Below are positions 19,501 to 28,517 of a stretch of DNA of 64,000 nucleotides, one piece after another; the first letter of the stretch is position 1, and each line of letters opens with the position of its first letter. The position numbers were made by a program, and so were the translations under genes. The DNA comes from M269 sp964640795 (GTDB lineage Bacteria > Pseudomonadota > Gammaproteobacteria > Enterobacterales > Alteromonadaceae): the NCBI GenBank assembly GCA_964640795.1, contig CAZXIN010000025.1, forward strand, positions 1 to 64,000. Direction: 5' to 3'. The notes beneath the pieces are model-generated. The model saw only the letters and a program-made list of their open reading frames with translations. It ran no database searches and was not told where the DNA came from.

Positions 19501-19791
19501 TTGGCAGAAATCAAATTGTCATTTATTGGGGATAGCGTCGTATCAAGCCGTTCTGAGCCAACAGCAACTAGTGTAACAGGGTATATTCGTTATTTGTTAT
19601 GGAGTCGCAGTGAGAGTACAGGTCCCGTAACGCCCTCACAACAACTTAGATTCAAACGAGCAAGTGAAGGTTATGCTAAAACTTATGCTGACATCACCAC
19701 GCTTAATGATCAGGTGACAGCCGCAGAAAATGCACTCCGTAATGCCGAGTCAGGTTGGATACCTGGAACGTTACCACTTAAAGGAATTTAA
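16534..19791 (+). CDS. Exported VPS10/sortilin-like Asp-box protein
   Basis: A 1085-residue secreted protein with a signal peptide (MIKLSPLALALSIAISTLS, cleavage after LSA). About ten Asp-box-like motifs (for example KSVDGGKSW, KTTDGGITW, VTDNGGESW, TQNGGENW) spread over residues 75-740 indicate one or two large beta-propellers of the sortilin/VPS10, BNR-like type. The C-terminal third has a beta domain (FTVRDSDGNLVRRI) and a helical tail. Proteins of this type are annotated as glycosyl hydrolases, but no catalytic site is evident, so a binding role is as likely. AAGGAA precedes the start. Monocistronic with a clear terminator. Confidence 0.85.
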   Translation: MIKLSPLALALSIAISTLSPALSAQDSDKPKVDAEIYKSISLRNMGPAVTGGRVSDFAVNSANPAEYYVATASGGLWKTTNSGVTWETSFDGEASYSLGDVTLDPNNSNTVWVGTGENNSQRSVAYGDGVYKSVDGGKSWNNVGLKNSEHIGRILIDPRQSDTVYVAAQGPLWNKGGDRGVFKTTDGGITWDNVLEISEHTGINDIAFDPSNPDVIYATSYQRRRHIWTLINGGPESTIYKTVDGGKTWNKINKGLPSVDLGRIGIAVAPSNPSKIYAIVEAAEGKSGFYQSSNGGESWNKQSDYVSGSPQYYQEIVVDPRNENRVYSLDTYMMVTEDGGKNFKRAGESNKHVDNHALWIDPNNTNHLLNGNDGGVYESWDRAANWTFKNNMPLTQFYKVTVDNDYPFYNVFGGTQDNASLGAPHRTAHSSGIRNSDWLYTQFGDGFKTVIDPENPNIIYSQFQYGGLARYDKQSGEKMQIQPISPDVNEAQRFNWNSPLMISPHNNKRLYYASQRVFKSDDRGESWTAISGDLSRNIDRNKLPVMDKVWSVDSVAKNRSTSFYGSVIALTESPIKEGLLYSGSDDGLIQVTDNGGESWRKTKLPKQIPDNAYVSDLEASLFDTNTLFATFDNHKKGDFKPYVFRTDDKGKKWVDITGDLPERGTVYTIVQDHVNKDLLFVGTEFGVFFTQNGGENWVQLKSGIPTIAIRDMEIQRREGDLALASFGRGFFILDDYTPLRENAANVKKSDATLFPVRKTLQFVEYNPLGLPGKSMQGSDYYIGENPEYGATFSYYVNDEFKSLKSIRQKEEKALIKDGKDVFYPSWDALKEEDLEPDSKLIFTVRDSDGNLVRRIPTKAKKGFNRLNWDLRYPGFNPIDASGDNDSGPLVVPGTYQVTLSKLVNGIETDYGQSQSFEVVAIDNRTFPSNDRKSDLAFDMKAGRLNKAISGAANFLNELEKRIDFVAAATTETLNVDQNMLGKADVMRRTLAEIKLSFIGDSVVSSRSEPTATSVTGYIRYLLWSRSESTGPVTPSQQLRFKRASEGYAKTYADITTLNDQVTAAENALRNAESGWIPGTLPLKGI

Positions 19792-19811
19792 GTGATTATT
19801 AATGATGGAAC

Positions 19812-19839
19812 AAAAGGCAACCATTAGGTTGCCTTTTTT
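19812..19839. terminator. Bidirectional intrinsic terminator
   Basis: A perfect 10-bp stem (AAAGGCAACC/GGTTGCCTTT) with an ATTA loop, followed by Ts on the plus strand and preceded by As. It separates the convergent Asp-box gene and the ABC/M1-peptidase operon and probably serves both. Confidence 0.88.
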
Positions 19840-19873
19840 AATTGAGGTGTAGTTGTACTGCCAGAGTGGTTAT

Positions 19874-22800
19874 TTAACCTGATATACGTAATATATTGTT
19901 CCCTGTGTCACGATCAATAAAACGAACAAAGGGATCAACACCAGCAAACTTAGGCTCTTTCTCAACTGTTATTTCAATTGTATTGTCTCCACTAACAACT
20001 TTATGCTTTTGACGATAAATGATATCGCTTTCTCCAGCAAAATCATCTGGATCATTAGTAAACAAAACAACATCAACCCACTCTTCCAATGGCGCTTCAT
20101 CTTCCTTACCTTTACCATCAGCAACGTAGCGAGCAGCAGATATATCAAGTGACACCTTGTATTTATTATCTTCGCTCATCTCTGATGTAGCACTTTTGGT
20201 CACGAGATCGTACAACGTAATTTCTTTGAACAAGCTATCAATATAAGACGACTCTTCAGCATTGGCTTCTTGTTTGAATTTAGCGATTAAATCTTTGGTT
20301 GTAGGAAATAAATCTTCTCGAAACTTCCACTCGTCTACCATACCTTTTAATGCACGATTAAGTTTTGCTTCACCCAGCTTGTCTTTCAATGACATCATCA
20401 CCACAGAGCCTTTACGGTAATGTATGTATTGTTGGTTTTCGGCCAACATTAAAGGTTTCTCAGCGATCAACTCAGTTGTACGACCTTGCAAATACCGGTC
20501 TAGTTCAAACGTCAGGAAGTTGCGCATTTTCGACTCGCCATACCTTCTTTCCATAACCATAAGCGCACTGTATTGTGATAACGTCTCTGAGATGATGGCG
20601 GAGCCTTGTACATTAGCGGCACCCACTTGATGTCCCCACCATTGGTGTGCGACTTCATGAGCGGTAACATAATACACAGGATCAATATTGTCAGGGTCAC
20701 GTAAGTCACTAATGAAACCGATACGCTCAGAATAAGGCACCGTATTAGCGAAACTTTGTGCAAAAACTTGATAACCAGGAAACTCTATAATGCGCATCTG
20801 GTCGTGTTGGTAAGGACCAAATTCCTCCGTAAAGTAATCAATAGAATCCCTTACGCCTTCCATCATACGTTCAACATTCCAATCATGAGCATTATGATAA
20901 TAAACTTCGATATTAACGCCTTTGTACGATTCTTTCTTCAACTCAAGCTTCGCCGACATAATATTAAAGAAATTGCTCATCGGCGCATCCATTTCATACC
21001 GATAGTAATTGCGATCATTTTCTTGCCACTCTCGCTGTAGATACCCCGGTGCTATCGCAAGCTGATCTGACGCCGTCGATAAAGTCGCACTAAAGTCCAC
21101 CAACCCAACTCCTTGTCCAAAGAAATTCTCTTTATGGAACTCTTTCGCATCTATGGGGTTTGCTCGTTTAGGTGGCGGCAAATCGCGTTTTCTGCGTTCG
21201 TGTTGATCAAGAATCTTTCGTCCTTGACTAAAACCAAAGTTTGGATATAACTGCCCATTATTAATAAATGTCCCATTGGCGATAAGAGCTGTATCTTCAC
21301 CGCGATCTTTGAACCCTATGTGCTGTCGAACAACCTTGGTTTCCCCCTTACGGGTTTCTCCTGGTTGCATCGGTGAATCAAATTCAAACCAAGCAGTATT
21401 GAATTTCTCATCTACCTCTCCCATATTGCCACCTTCAATCGTTAATTCCTTCACTGGACTAAACTGCGGCAAATTAACTAAGAATCGAGAGATAGGTTTG
21501 GCACTACGATTCACCATTTCCATAGTAGCAGTTGATTCAATACGCCGTTGATTCGGGTATATATCAACGGTGACATCAACGCTAGTGATGATGGGGATAG
21601 GCGCATTCTCGAACTCACCAAAAGTTTTTTCATAATCGGCTTGCAGATCAAGACCCGCATCACGCTTAACAAAATTATTTAAGACAGCGGTGTTGTAATA
21701 TATCCAGCTACCTGAACCCACAAAAATAGCAACACCGGCATAAGCCGCTAACAAGCCAGGCCCGCCAATGTTTGCACCGATCATTCTAAATTTTTCTTTC
21801 AAAGCCATTTGGGGGCCACGTTGCCATAAGCCATAGCTAATAACGCCTAAAACAACACAAAGTGCTCCCCAATAGACCGTGTACCAAGATTGAGTTTGAA
21901 TGAACCATCCATAACCATTCATATCTGAATATTGCATAAATGGTGCAGAACCAAAGTTAACCAAGTTATGCTCTAGTCCAATTTGATTAAATACAATAGA
22001 GACAAAGAAAAACCCAACCGTCGCCAACATGCCAATATATTTATTCGGGCTCAAAGCTTGAAAGAAAAAAGCTAAGACAATCAACATAAACCAAGGTATT
22101 GCGTAGAAATAAAACAAACTAAATAAATACTGTCCGATCTCTATCGCTGCGTAGCCTTTAATAACCTGATAGCCCATAGTCACTATCATACCGAACGCAA
22201 ATACCGCGAGCACCACCATGCAAACGCTGATTAGTTTTGACAACCAAAAAGTTAAATTAAAGACTGGCATGCTATCGACAATATCTCCCATACCGACACC
22301 ACGTTCCCGCCATACCGATTCACCACTATAGTAGGTGATAATGACGATCATCATGATCTGAAAATTGCCTTGAATAAGCTGCACCATGGTTTGAGTTAAT
22401 GGCCAGTTTGGGACATCATAGAGTTGTGAGGGGCTAATTAATGAACCAATCAGGCTAAAGCTTGTAAAAGCCAGCAAAATGAAAAAAGCAGGACTTAGGA
22501 CAACTTGTTTAATTTCAAAACGAGTACGAGTGACAAGGTGATTCCAACCAAGGTAAGAACTTCCTTTGACGTTAATGACATTGCCTAACGGAACAACTTC
22601 TTCTTTTTTATTCTTCTTACTCTTCTTCTCTACCGGTCGATAAATTTTCAATGCTCTTCCTAACCCTCCCCAAAGGGCTAGAACAGTGACACCAAAACCA
22701 AGCCAGATGATTCTATTTTTCCAAACTATGTCGGCACTTAAACTAACGGTTTCGGAGTTTCTCTCAAAAGGCGTCCAGTAACGTGTGACATCACCAAAAG

Positions 22801-23440
22801 TTCTAACACCAAAAGGGTCGGTCAATGCAGCTATCGTCCGATAATTTGGGTCACTCAGTAATTGCCCTGATGAGATATAAAGAATAAATAGTCCAAGCGC
22901 AACAAGGTAAACCCCCATGACACTTCTAAATTTAAGCGCGGCTGCGTAGAAAATACTCGATAGAACAAAGAGAGTTGTTACAGAAAAGGTGATAAAGGGT
23001 GTCATATAATAGCTAAAACTATTCAACCCTATTCGCTCTGCATCAACCCAAGGCATGAGTGAGCCAACAAAAATGCCAATAGGCACCATAGCAAATACGG
23101 TAACACAAACCAGATATGCACCTATAAACCGTCCCAATAAATAGCTAAATGACGATATTGGTTTGGCATAAACAATCTCGGCCATTTTGCTAGTGTCGTT
23201 GCGTAGCGCAGTATTAGATACAAAATTAACCACCAGAAACATGGCAAAGATCCCAAGAATCAATGTTGTCTGCGCTATCGCTGCTGGGCTATTAAAATTG
23301 ACATTACCACCGGCACCTATTTGAACATTAGGTGTAGCCATTGCCAGATAAGGCAAAAGGAAAAATACCAAGCTGGTGACAATAAATGAGGGTTGTTTAG
23401 TAAAGTAGCGCCACTCAAAGGCGAGCATTTTTGTAAACAT
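19874..23440 (-). CDS. ABC-2 permease fused to M1-family aminopeptidase
   Basis: A 1188-residue two-part protein. Residues 1-600 are an ABC-2-type membrane part with about 12 hydrophobic spans (two half-sets, separated by a basic KKSKKNKKEE linker near residue 275). From about residue 630 the chain becomes a soluble M1 metallopeptidase with the zinc motif HEVAHQWWGHQ (H928, E929, H932) and the following SETLSQYSAL segment holding the third ligand Glu. The topology predicts a periplasmic peptidase. The ATPase partner is the next gene upstream. This fusion occurs in Gammaproteobacteria and related marine bacteria. Substrate unknown. Confidence 0.9.
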   Translation of the reverse strand: MFTKMLAFEWRYFTKQPSFIVTSLVFFLLPYLAMATPNVQIGAGGNVNFNSPAAIAQTTLILGIFAMFLVVNFVSNTALRNDTSKMAEIVYAKPISSFSYLLGRFIGAYLVCVTVFAMVPIGIFVGSLMPWVDAERIGLNSFSYYMTPFITFSVTTLFVLSSIFYAAALKFRSVMGVYLVALGLFILYISSGQLLSDPNYRTIAALTDPFGVRTFGDVTRYWTPFERNSETVSLSADIVWKNRIIWLGFGVTVLALWGGLGRALKIYRPVEKKSKKNKKEEVVPLGNVINVKGSSYLGWNHLVTRTRFEIKQVVLSPAFFILLAFTSFSLIGSLISPSQLYDVPNWPLTQTMVQLIQGNFQIMMIVIITYYSGESVWRERGVGMGDIVDSMPVFNLTFWLSKLISVCMVVLAVFAFGMIVTMGYQVIKGYAAIEIGQYLFSLFYFYAIPWFMLIVLAFFFQALSPNKYIGMLATVGFFFVSIVFNQIGLEHNLVNFGSAPFMQYSDMNGYGWFIQTQSWYTVYWGALCVVLGVISYGLWQRGPQMALKEKFRMIGANIGGPGLLAAYAGVAIFVGSGSWIYYNTAVLNNFVKRDAGLDLQADYEKTFGEFENAPIPIITSVDVTVDIYPNQRRIESTATMEMVNRSAKPISRFLVNLPQFSPVKELTIEGGNMGEVDEKFNTAWFEFDSPMQPGETRKGETKVVRQHIGFKDRGEDTALIANGTFINNGQLYPNFGFSQGRKILDQHERRKRDLPPPKRANPIDAKEFHKENFFGQGVGLVDFSATLSTASDQLAIAPGYLQREWQENDRNYYRYEMDAPMSNFFNIMSAKLELKKESYKGVNIEVYYHNAHDWNVERMMEGVRDSIDYFTEEFGPYQHDQMRIIEFPGYQVFAQSFANTVPYSERIGFISDLRDPDNIDPVYYVTAHEVAHQWWGHQVGAANVQGSAIISETLSQYSALMVMERRYGESKMRNFLTFELDRYLQGRTTELIAEKPLMLAENQQYIHYRKGSVVMMSLKDKLGEAKLNRALKGMVDEWKFREDLFPTTKDLIAKFKQEANAEESSYIDSLFKEITLYDLVTKSATSEMSEDNKYKVSLDISAARYVADGKGKEDEAPLEEWVDVVLFTNDPDDFAGESDIIYRQKHKVVSGDNTIEITVEKEPKFAGVDPFVRFIDRDTGNNILRISG

Positions 23441-23451
23441 GATAACCGCCC

Positions 23452-24345
23452 CTATGCAGCAGCAGAGCTAGACTGTTCGGCTCTGGATTGATGTAAGGTA
23501 GAAAAATACACGTCTTCTAGATTTGCAGGCGAGTTTTCAAATCCCTCGGGCGCATCGTCTGCTAATACATGCAATACCGTTTGACCAGCAAACAACCTCT
23601 TGGAAATTACCTGTAAATTCTTTTCCAATTCTTCGACTTCTTCAATGGATACCGACTTACGCCAAATCTGTCCATTCAACTTCTCAGTCACTTCTATCGG
23701 GTTACCTTCAAGCAGAATCTGGCCCGATCCAAGGACGGCCATATTGCTACAAAGTTCAGAAACATCATCAACGATATGTGTCGATAATATGATGACTTTA
23801 TCTTCACCGAGGCTTACTAGAAGATTATGAAAGCGATTTCTTTCTTCTGGATCTAAGCCTGCGGTAGGCTCATCAACAATCAATAAATCTGGATCTCCTA
23901 ACAATGCTTGAGCGATGCCAAAACGCTGACGCATACCCCCGGAATATCCACTTACAGCTTTTTTTCTGTGTTGAAATAAGTTGGTATGAGCGAGTAATCC
24001 ATCAACCACTTCTTTCCGCTCTTTAGCATTGGCCAGCCCCTTTAATATTGCCAAGTGATCGAGTAAATCATATGCGCTAACTCTTGGGTAAACCCCAAAA
24101 TCTTGAGGTAAATACCCCAGAGTTCGGCGCAGCTCATTGGGTTGTTCAATAACGTTGATATCACCAAATGTAATACTCCCTTTATCCGGTAATTGTAAGG
24201 TAGAAATTGTACGCATAAGTGATGATTTACCAGCGCCGTTAGGGCCGAGTAAACCAAATAATCCTTTTTTAATTTCTAGATTCACGTTATTGAGCGCTTT
24301 AACGCCGTTGCCATAAGTTTTAGACACGTTTGAAATGGAGAGCAT
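23452..24345 (-). CDS. ABC transporter ATPase partner of the permease/M1 fusion
   Basis: A 297-residue ATPase of the drug/polypeptide exporter (ABC-2) type: Walker A GPNGAGKSSL at about 34-43, signature SGGMRQRFGIAQALLG, Walker B LLIVDEPTAGLDPEERNRF, H-loop LSTHIVDD. It lies 11 bases upstream of the permease/peptidase gene and should drive it. The C-terminal extension (about 220-297) is acidic, ends in an Ala-rich tail and has no recognised domain. Confidence 0.92.
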   Translation of the reverse strand: MLSISNVSKTYGNGVKALNNVNLEIKKGLFGLLGPNGAGKSSLMRTISTLQLPDKGSITFGDINVIEQPNELRRTLGYLPQDFGVYPRVSAYDLLDHLAILKGLANAKERKEVVDGLLAHTNLFQHRKKAVSGYSGGMRQRFGIAQALLGDPDLLIVDEPTAGLDPEERNRFHNLLVSLGEDKVIILSTHIVDDVSELCSNMAVLGSGQILLEGNPIEVTEKLNGQIWRKSVSIEEVEELEKNLQVISKRLFAGQTVLHVLADDAPEGFENSPANLEDVYFSTLHQSRAEQSSSAAA

Positions 24346-24475
24346 GAGTGGACCTTATTGTTTTTCTTTATTAACAACAAATTAACAGACTAAATCATGA
24401 TGACAAACTCAGATTTGTAAACAAAAATGTTTCAGCAAAGTGAGTTAAAGTCATCATTAACATGCCAGATCATCA

Positions 24476-24913
24476 TTACTGCTTGCTAATAACATATTTG
24501 AGAATTTCAACGACCTGTTCTGTCGTTGTTGCCCAGGCTAATGCGGCTGCATCAACCTCTTTAAGTGGGTGAATAATGTCATCGCTATGTAATGTAATAT
24601 AGGGTGTGCCCATTGCTGCGCAATAACCTGCATCAAAAGCAGCATTCCACTGTTTGTACTTATCGCCGAAACGAACAATGGCAATGTCACATTGTTCAAT
24701 CAGTGTTTTCGTTCGAATCGCATTGACTTTAGCTGACTTGTGGTCCCTCCAGAAACTCTTCTCTTCTGCACCTAATAAGTCACCTGCAGCATCACTCGCA
24801 TCATGGTCAGTAACTGCTGAAGAGAATGAAAAGCCTGCCCCTTCACATCCATCAATAATGCGCTGTCTCCAATCTGTATGTATTTCCCCGGACAGGTAAA
24901 CATTTAAACTCAT
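24476..24913 (-). CDS. ytoQ: YtoQ family protein
   Basis: A 145-residue protein of the YtoQ family, related to nucleoside 2-deoxyribosyltransferase-like folds. Seen: an N-terminal strand with VYLSGEIHTDWR, an acidic SAVTDHDASDAAGDLLGAEE stretch, and C-terminal segments DIAIVRFGDKYKQWNAAFDAGY and PYITLHSDD. These fit the family, and the length matches. Function in the cell is not known to me. Monocistronic, between the ABC operon and a diguanylate cyclase. Confidence 0.8.
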   Translation of the reverse strand: MSLNVYLSGEIHTDWRQRIIDGCEGAGFSFSSAVTDHDASDAAGDLLGAEEKSFWRDHKSAKVNAIRTKTLIEQCDIAIVRFGDKYKQWNAAFDAGYCAAMGTPYITLHSDDIIHPLKEVDAAALAWATTTEQVVEILKYVISKQ

Positions 24914-24984
24914 CGTTCATTTCCTTTAAAAATAGTATTGGTTTCACTACGAGTTTATCAATTTATGACAAGAGATCGATGGGT

Positions 24985-26424
24985 CTACGAAATGTTTCCG
25001 AAATGCACACAGTTTCGACCTTTATCTTTCGCTCTATATAAGGCTCGGTCTGTTCGCTCTAGCCAGCTTTTAATCGTGTCTTCACCATCATATTCAGATA
25101 CTCCTATGCTGACAGTTAATTTATTGATGACCTTAAATGTCGTTTCTTCCAATATTTGTTGAATACGACTCGCTAGATGAAGCGCTTCTTTCTGATTTGT
25201 TGAAGGCAGGAAGACAGTAAACTCTTCACCGCCCCATCTCGCAGCAATATCCCCTCCCCTAACCGCTTTCAACAGTATCCGACCAAACTCTTTTAGCGCA
25301 TCGTCCCCTGCATTATGACCAAAACGATCATTAATGACTTTGAAGTAATCAATATCAATCATCATCAAAGAAACACTTTTGTTTTGTCGAAAAGCATCGT
25401 CGAAATGATGCTTTAAAGTAGTCATAAAATATCGACGATTATAAAGTGCGGTCAGATTGTCATGAAACGACAGATACTCTAGATCTTCATTGGCTTTTAG
25501 AAGCTTAGACTGCGCTAATTCGAGCTGCTCATTTTTTCGCTGCAATATCGATTTTATTCGCAACACTTCCCTATACCGCCATATAACAATAGCGATAACA
25601 ATTAACCCGCCTGTGATAAAACTAAAAAGTAATTCATAATCAGCTTGTTTGATAACTTGAGAATGACTCCAACGATTAAAGATATCGTTATGCTGTCGTG
25701 TACTTATTTCGTCAATAGCATCATTAAATACACTGACAAGCTCAGGCCTAGATTTAATAATGCCAACACGCAATTCATCTTGAGTGGATATCCATCCATT
25801 TATTCTTAAAGAAGTTAATTCCAGTTCTTTTAGTCTTGAATTAATTGTTAATAAAGAACCAACATAAACATCTATCGTTCCTGCAGCGAGATCTTTCAAC
25901 CCTTCTGTTTCACTCATTACTAAGTGCACATTAATATTTGGGTAATAACGCTTAACTTCTTCGACTAGTCTAAAACCTTGCACCACACCTAGTGTTAAAT
26001 CACCGATTGCATTCAAATCCGGTATAAAGCCTTGATCTTTCTTGGTAACTAAAACATTAGGGCCAAAGAAATAGGGACGAGTAAAAAGTAATTGTTTTTC
26101 TCTTTCTTCAGAACGATTGATTAAAAGTGTAAGATCGCAATAACCCGCACTTAAAAAGGCCATTGTCTCTTTCCAGCTAGTGGTAGGTACAAGTTTCAAT
26201 TCATAATCAATCAATTGCCTGAAAATCACAGCATATTCATCGGCAATACCTTTGTGTTTACCTTCAATGATACCTTCAAAAGGCATCCAATCGGGGTCGG
26301 CACAATAATGAATTATTTGATTATTGGTTTGTGAAACTGATGGTGTAATGAAGGTGACTACTGCCGCTAAAAGAAATAAAAAGAAGACGGCAGTAAGTCG
26401 GTATTTTTTGTCGTAACCAGCCAC
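24985..26424 (-). CDS. Diguanylate cyclase with periplasmic solute-binding sensor
   Basis: A 479-residue membrane sensor. It has a signal-anchor at residues 10-30, then a SBP_bac_3-like periplasmic domain (about 40-260) typical of amino-acid sensing proteins. A transmembrane helix follows (about 268-288), a short coiled coil, and a GGDEF domain (about 310-475) with active-site GGEEF. An RGGD inhibitory site sits five residues before it, so product inhibition by c-di-GMP is expected. The ligand is not predictable by eye. Predicted output: c-di-GMP synthesis when the sensor binds its solute. Confidence 0.93.
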   Translation of the reverse strand: MAGYDKKYRLTAVFFLFLLAAVVTFITPSVSQTNNQIIHYCADPDWMPFEGIIEGKHKGIADEYAVIFRQLIDYELKLVPTTSWKETMAFLSAGYCDLTLLINRSEEREKQLLFTRPYFFGPNVLVTKKDQGFIPDLNAIGDLTLGVVQGFRLVEEVKRYYPNINVHLVMSETEGLKDLAAGTIDVYVGSLLTINSRLKELELTSLRINGWISTQDELRVGIIKSRPELVSVFNDAIDEISTRQHNDIFNRWSHSQVIKQADYELLFSFITGGLIVIAIVIWRYREVLRIKSILQRKNEQLELAQSKLLKANEDLEYLSFHDNLTALYNRRYFMTTLKHHFDDAFRQNKSVSLMMIDIDYFKVINDRFGHNAGDDALKEFGRILLKAVRGGDIAARWGGEEFTVFLPSTNQKEALHLASRIQQILEETTFKVINKLTVSIGVSEYDGEDTIKSWLERTDRALYRAKDKGRNCVHFGNIS

Positions 26425-26546
26425 TCAGCAAGCGTCCTTAAAAATTAAGTGTGCTACAACAAATACGCACAAACGGTTTGTTATCTAATCAATAATAGTC
26501 CGTTTTATCAGAAATGCTAAAGTCGTCTATGTTGCAATAACCTTTA

Positions 26547-28517
26547 TTATTGGAATGACTTACGCTCAATCCATAAATACGTTAAGCAACATAAAAGCAA
26601 TAAAGCGACAAGCCATTTGCCGATAGGCTTGGATGAATCCATTGTAATTTGGGTTTTATATTTATCGCTAATTTGTTTTGTTGCATTATGGTTAGCACCT
26701 TGGATATCTGATTCCCAGTCGTCTTTATCATGAAAATACACCCATTGCATATCAAGCAATCGACCATCGGCATCGTTCAAATTTAAACTATGCCAACCAG
26801 CTTTTTGAGGCCAGATAATAGTACAGTGCTGGGACCTATTCAGTCCGGCTTGCACCAATTCAATGGAAATGGGCTCAGATAGAAGAGAAGCAACCTCTGC
26901 ATTCATGGCTGTGCTCTGATCAGCTGAAAACCCTGCGCAGACCTTATAATGATGATCTATGCGTAGCACCCCAACATCATTTTGGGGCAACCAATATCCA
27001 GTATTTTTGAAACGAGCGATATGCATAAGGGCATTTTGCCAATAACGTGTATAGCTATCCCGCTCACCACTCGTTTGCCATTGATAAGATTCGTCGATTA
27101 AGGATATTGCGACGTGGCCTTTACCATAATTCTTGTTAATGAAAATAGCCTGCCTTTCTTCGTCATATACTAGAGCATCAGCGTGAATACCCGACACTGA
27201 ATAGTGTGCTACTTGAATAGGCAACCGTGATTGATGATTTGACCAACTGACTATTGTTGGTGCGTATTGCTCGTTATATTCAGCCGCCTCTTCATGTTGA
27301 GATAAAGTGAATTGACGCAAAAGGCCTATGGGGCTTGATGGAGCATCATTGAAGTAACTAAGGAGGCTGGTATCAGCAAGAATAAGAACACCCAACCCTT
27401 GGTTAACGGCTTGACTTAACAATTTATGCTGTTCGACATTCATAGTAGAAAATGCCCTGCCGTCTAACATTAAAAAATCGATGTCTGACAGCGTGTCTTC
27501 AGACAATTGTCCTTTGCGAAAGAGCTTATCTGCTTTGTCGTTTTTCTTTTCAGAGAGGTTGATCTGCTGAACTAAGTGCTTATCTCGACTTATTTGTGTT
27601 AGAACAGTTACCGAATGCCCATACTTCCCTAACCAGTTTTGCAAATGTTTGCTTTCAAAAGATGGTGCTGATTGCTTGATCATTACATTCAAACTGCTAG
27701 GTGTCTTAACGTTGACCGCTACAGGCTCACTGAGCAATCTTGAATCACTTGAAACCTTTCTAACTTCTAATGAATAAAGCCATTGCCCTTCTATTCTTGT
27801 TCTATAAGTCAGAGTGAATCGCTCGCCAACTCTAATCACTTCTTTATCCAACGTTAATCCGCTTGGCTCAACTAAACTGATTTCATATAAAACATCTTCA
27901 TTTGCACCAGTTTGAAACCGACCTGAAATAGTATTGTTTTGTCCGATAAACGTCTCTTTAGGCCAAACTAAATCAACCAAACCGTCATAAGGTGCACTTG
28001 ATTGCCATGATACCGAGAAATCAGTCTGACTTAACTTCTCAAGATCCTGCCATTGCTGGGGCGATAAGCCATCACCCCAGACTTCTATGTTGGGATAAGA
28101 AGCAAACACGGATAGCAAACTAGCTGGTGACATAACCACCATAGTGTCCTTGGGTAGAGATAATAGCTCTTCTTCGTCCAATAGGCTCCTAACGGCTACT
28201 TTCGCTATTTTACCTTCAGATACACCGTCAATACCTAGATAACCATGAGTGAACAAAATCACTTTTTCTTGAGTATCACTTGTTGTTCGTATATCCAAAA
28301 TTAATAACAGAATAAGCACCACACTGAGAATATTGATGAGCGGAACGGTCCATTTTTTGATTGATGAACCATTGGCATACCGTCGATAGGATATTGCGAC
28401 CGTAACCAAGCCAGTCATTAATAAGACAGTCAACATAGCAACAACCAACCATTCTGAATGCGTTGGTACGCTCACTGTTAACTCCCTAAGATTAAATAGT
28501 TGGAGTGATTGATTCAT
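26547..28517 (-). CDS. Membrane-anchored protein of the MoxR/Bat operon
   Basis: A 656-residue protein with two N-terminal transmembrane helices (about 24-44 and 58-75) and one near the C terminus (about 632-650, followed by WIERKSF). The middle part is periplasmic and contains two alternating alpha/beta regions. The second (LNVMIKQSAPSFESKHLQNW, then DFLMLDGRAF and GLGVLILADTSLL) looks like a glutamine-amidotransferase-like fold without an obvious catalytic Cys. It overlaps the upstream gene by 4 bases, the last gene of the operon. I do not recognise a named family with confidence. Confidence 0.7.
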   Translation of the reverse strand: MNQSLQLFNLRELTVSVPTHSEWLVVAMLTVLLMTGLVTVAISYRRYANGSSIKKWTVPLINILSVVLILLLILDIRTTSDTQEKVILFTHGYLGIDGVSEGKIAKVAVRSLLDEEELLSLPKDTMVVMSPASLLSVFASYPNIEVWGDGLSPQQWQDLEKLSQTDFSVSWQSSAPYDGLVDLVWPKETFIGQNNTISGRFQTGANEDVLYEISLVEPSGLTLDKEVIRVGERFTLTYRTRIEGQWLYSLEVRKVSSDSRLLSEPVAVNVKTPSSLNVMIKQSAPSFESKHLQNWLGKYGHSVTVLTQISRDKHLVQQINLSEKKNDKADKLFRKGQLSEDTLSDIDFLMLDGRAFSTMNVEQHKLLSQAVNQGLGVLILADTSLLSYFNDAPSSPIGLLRQFTLSQHEEAAEYNEQYAPTIVSWSNHQSRLPIQVAHYSVSGIHADALVYDEERQAIFINKNYGKGHVAISLIDESYQWQTSGERDSYTRYWQNALMHIARFKNTGYWLPQNDVGVLRIDHHYKVCAGFSADQSTAMNAEVASLLSEPISIELVQAGLNRSQHCTIIWPQKAGWHSLNLNDADGRLLDMQWVYFHDKDDWESDIQGANHNATKQISDKYKTQITMDSSKPIGKWLVALLLLCCLTYLWIERKSFQ

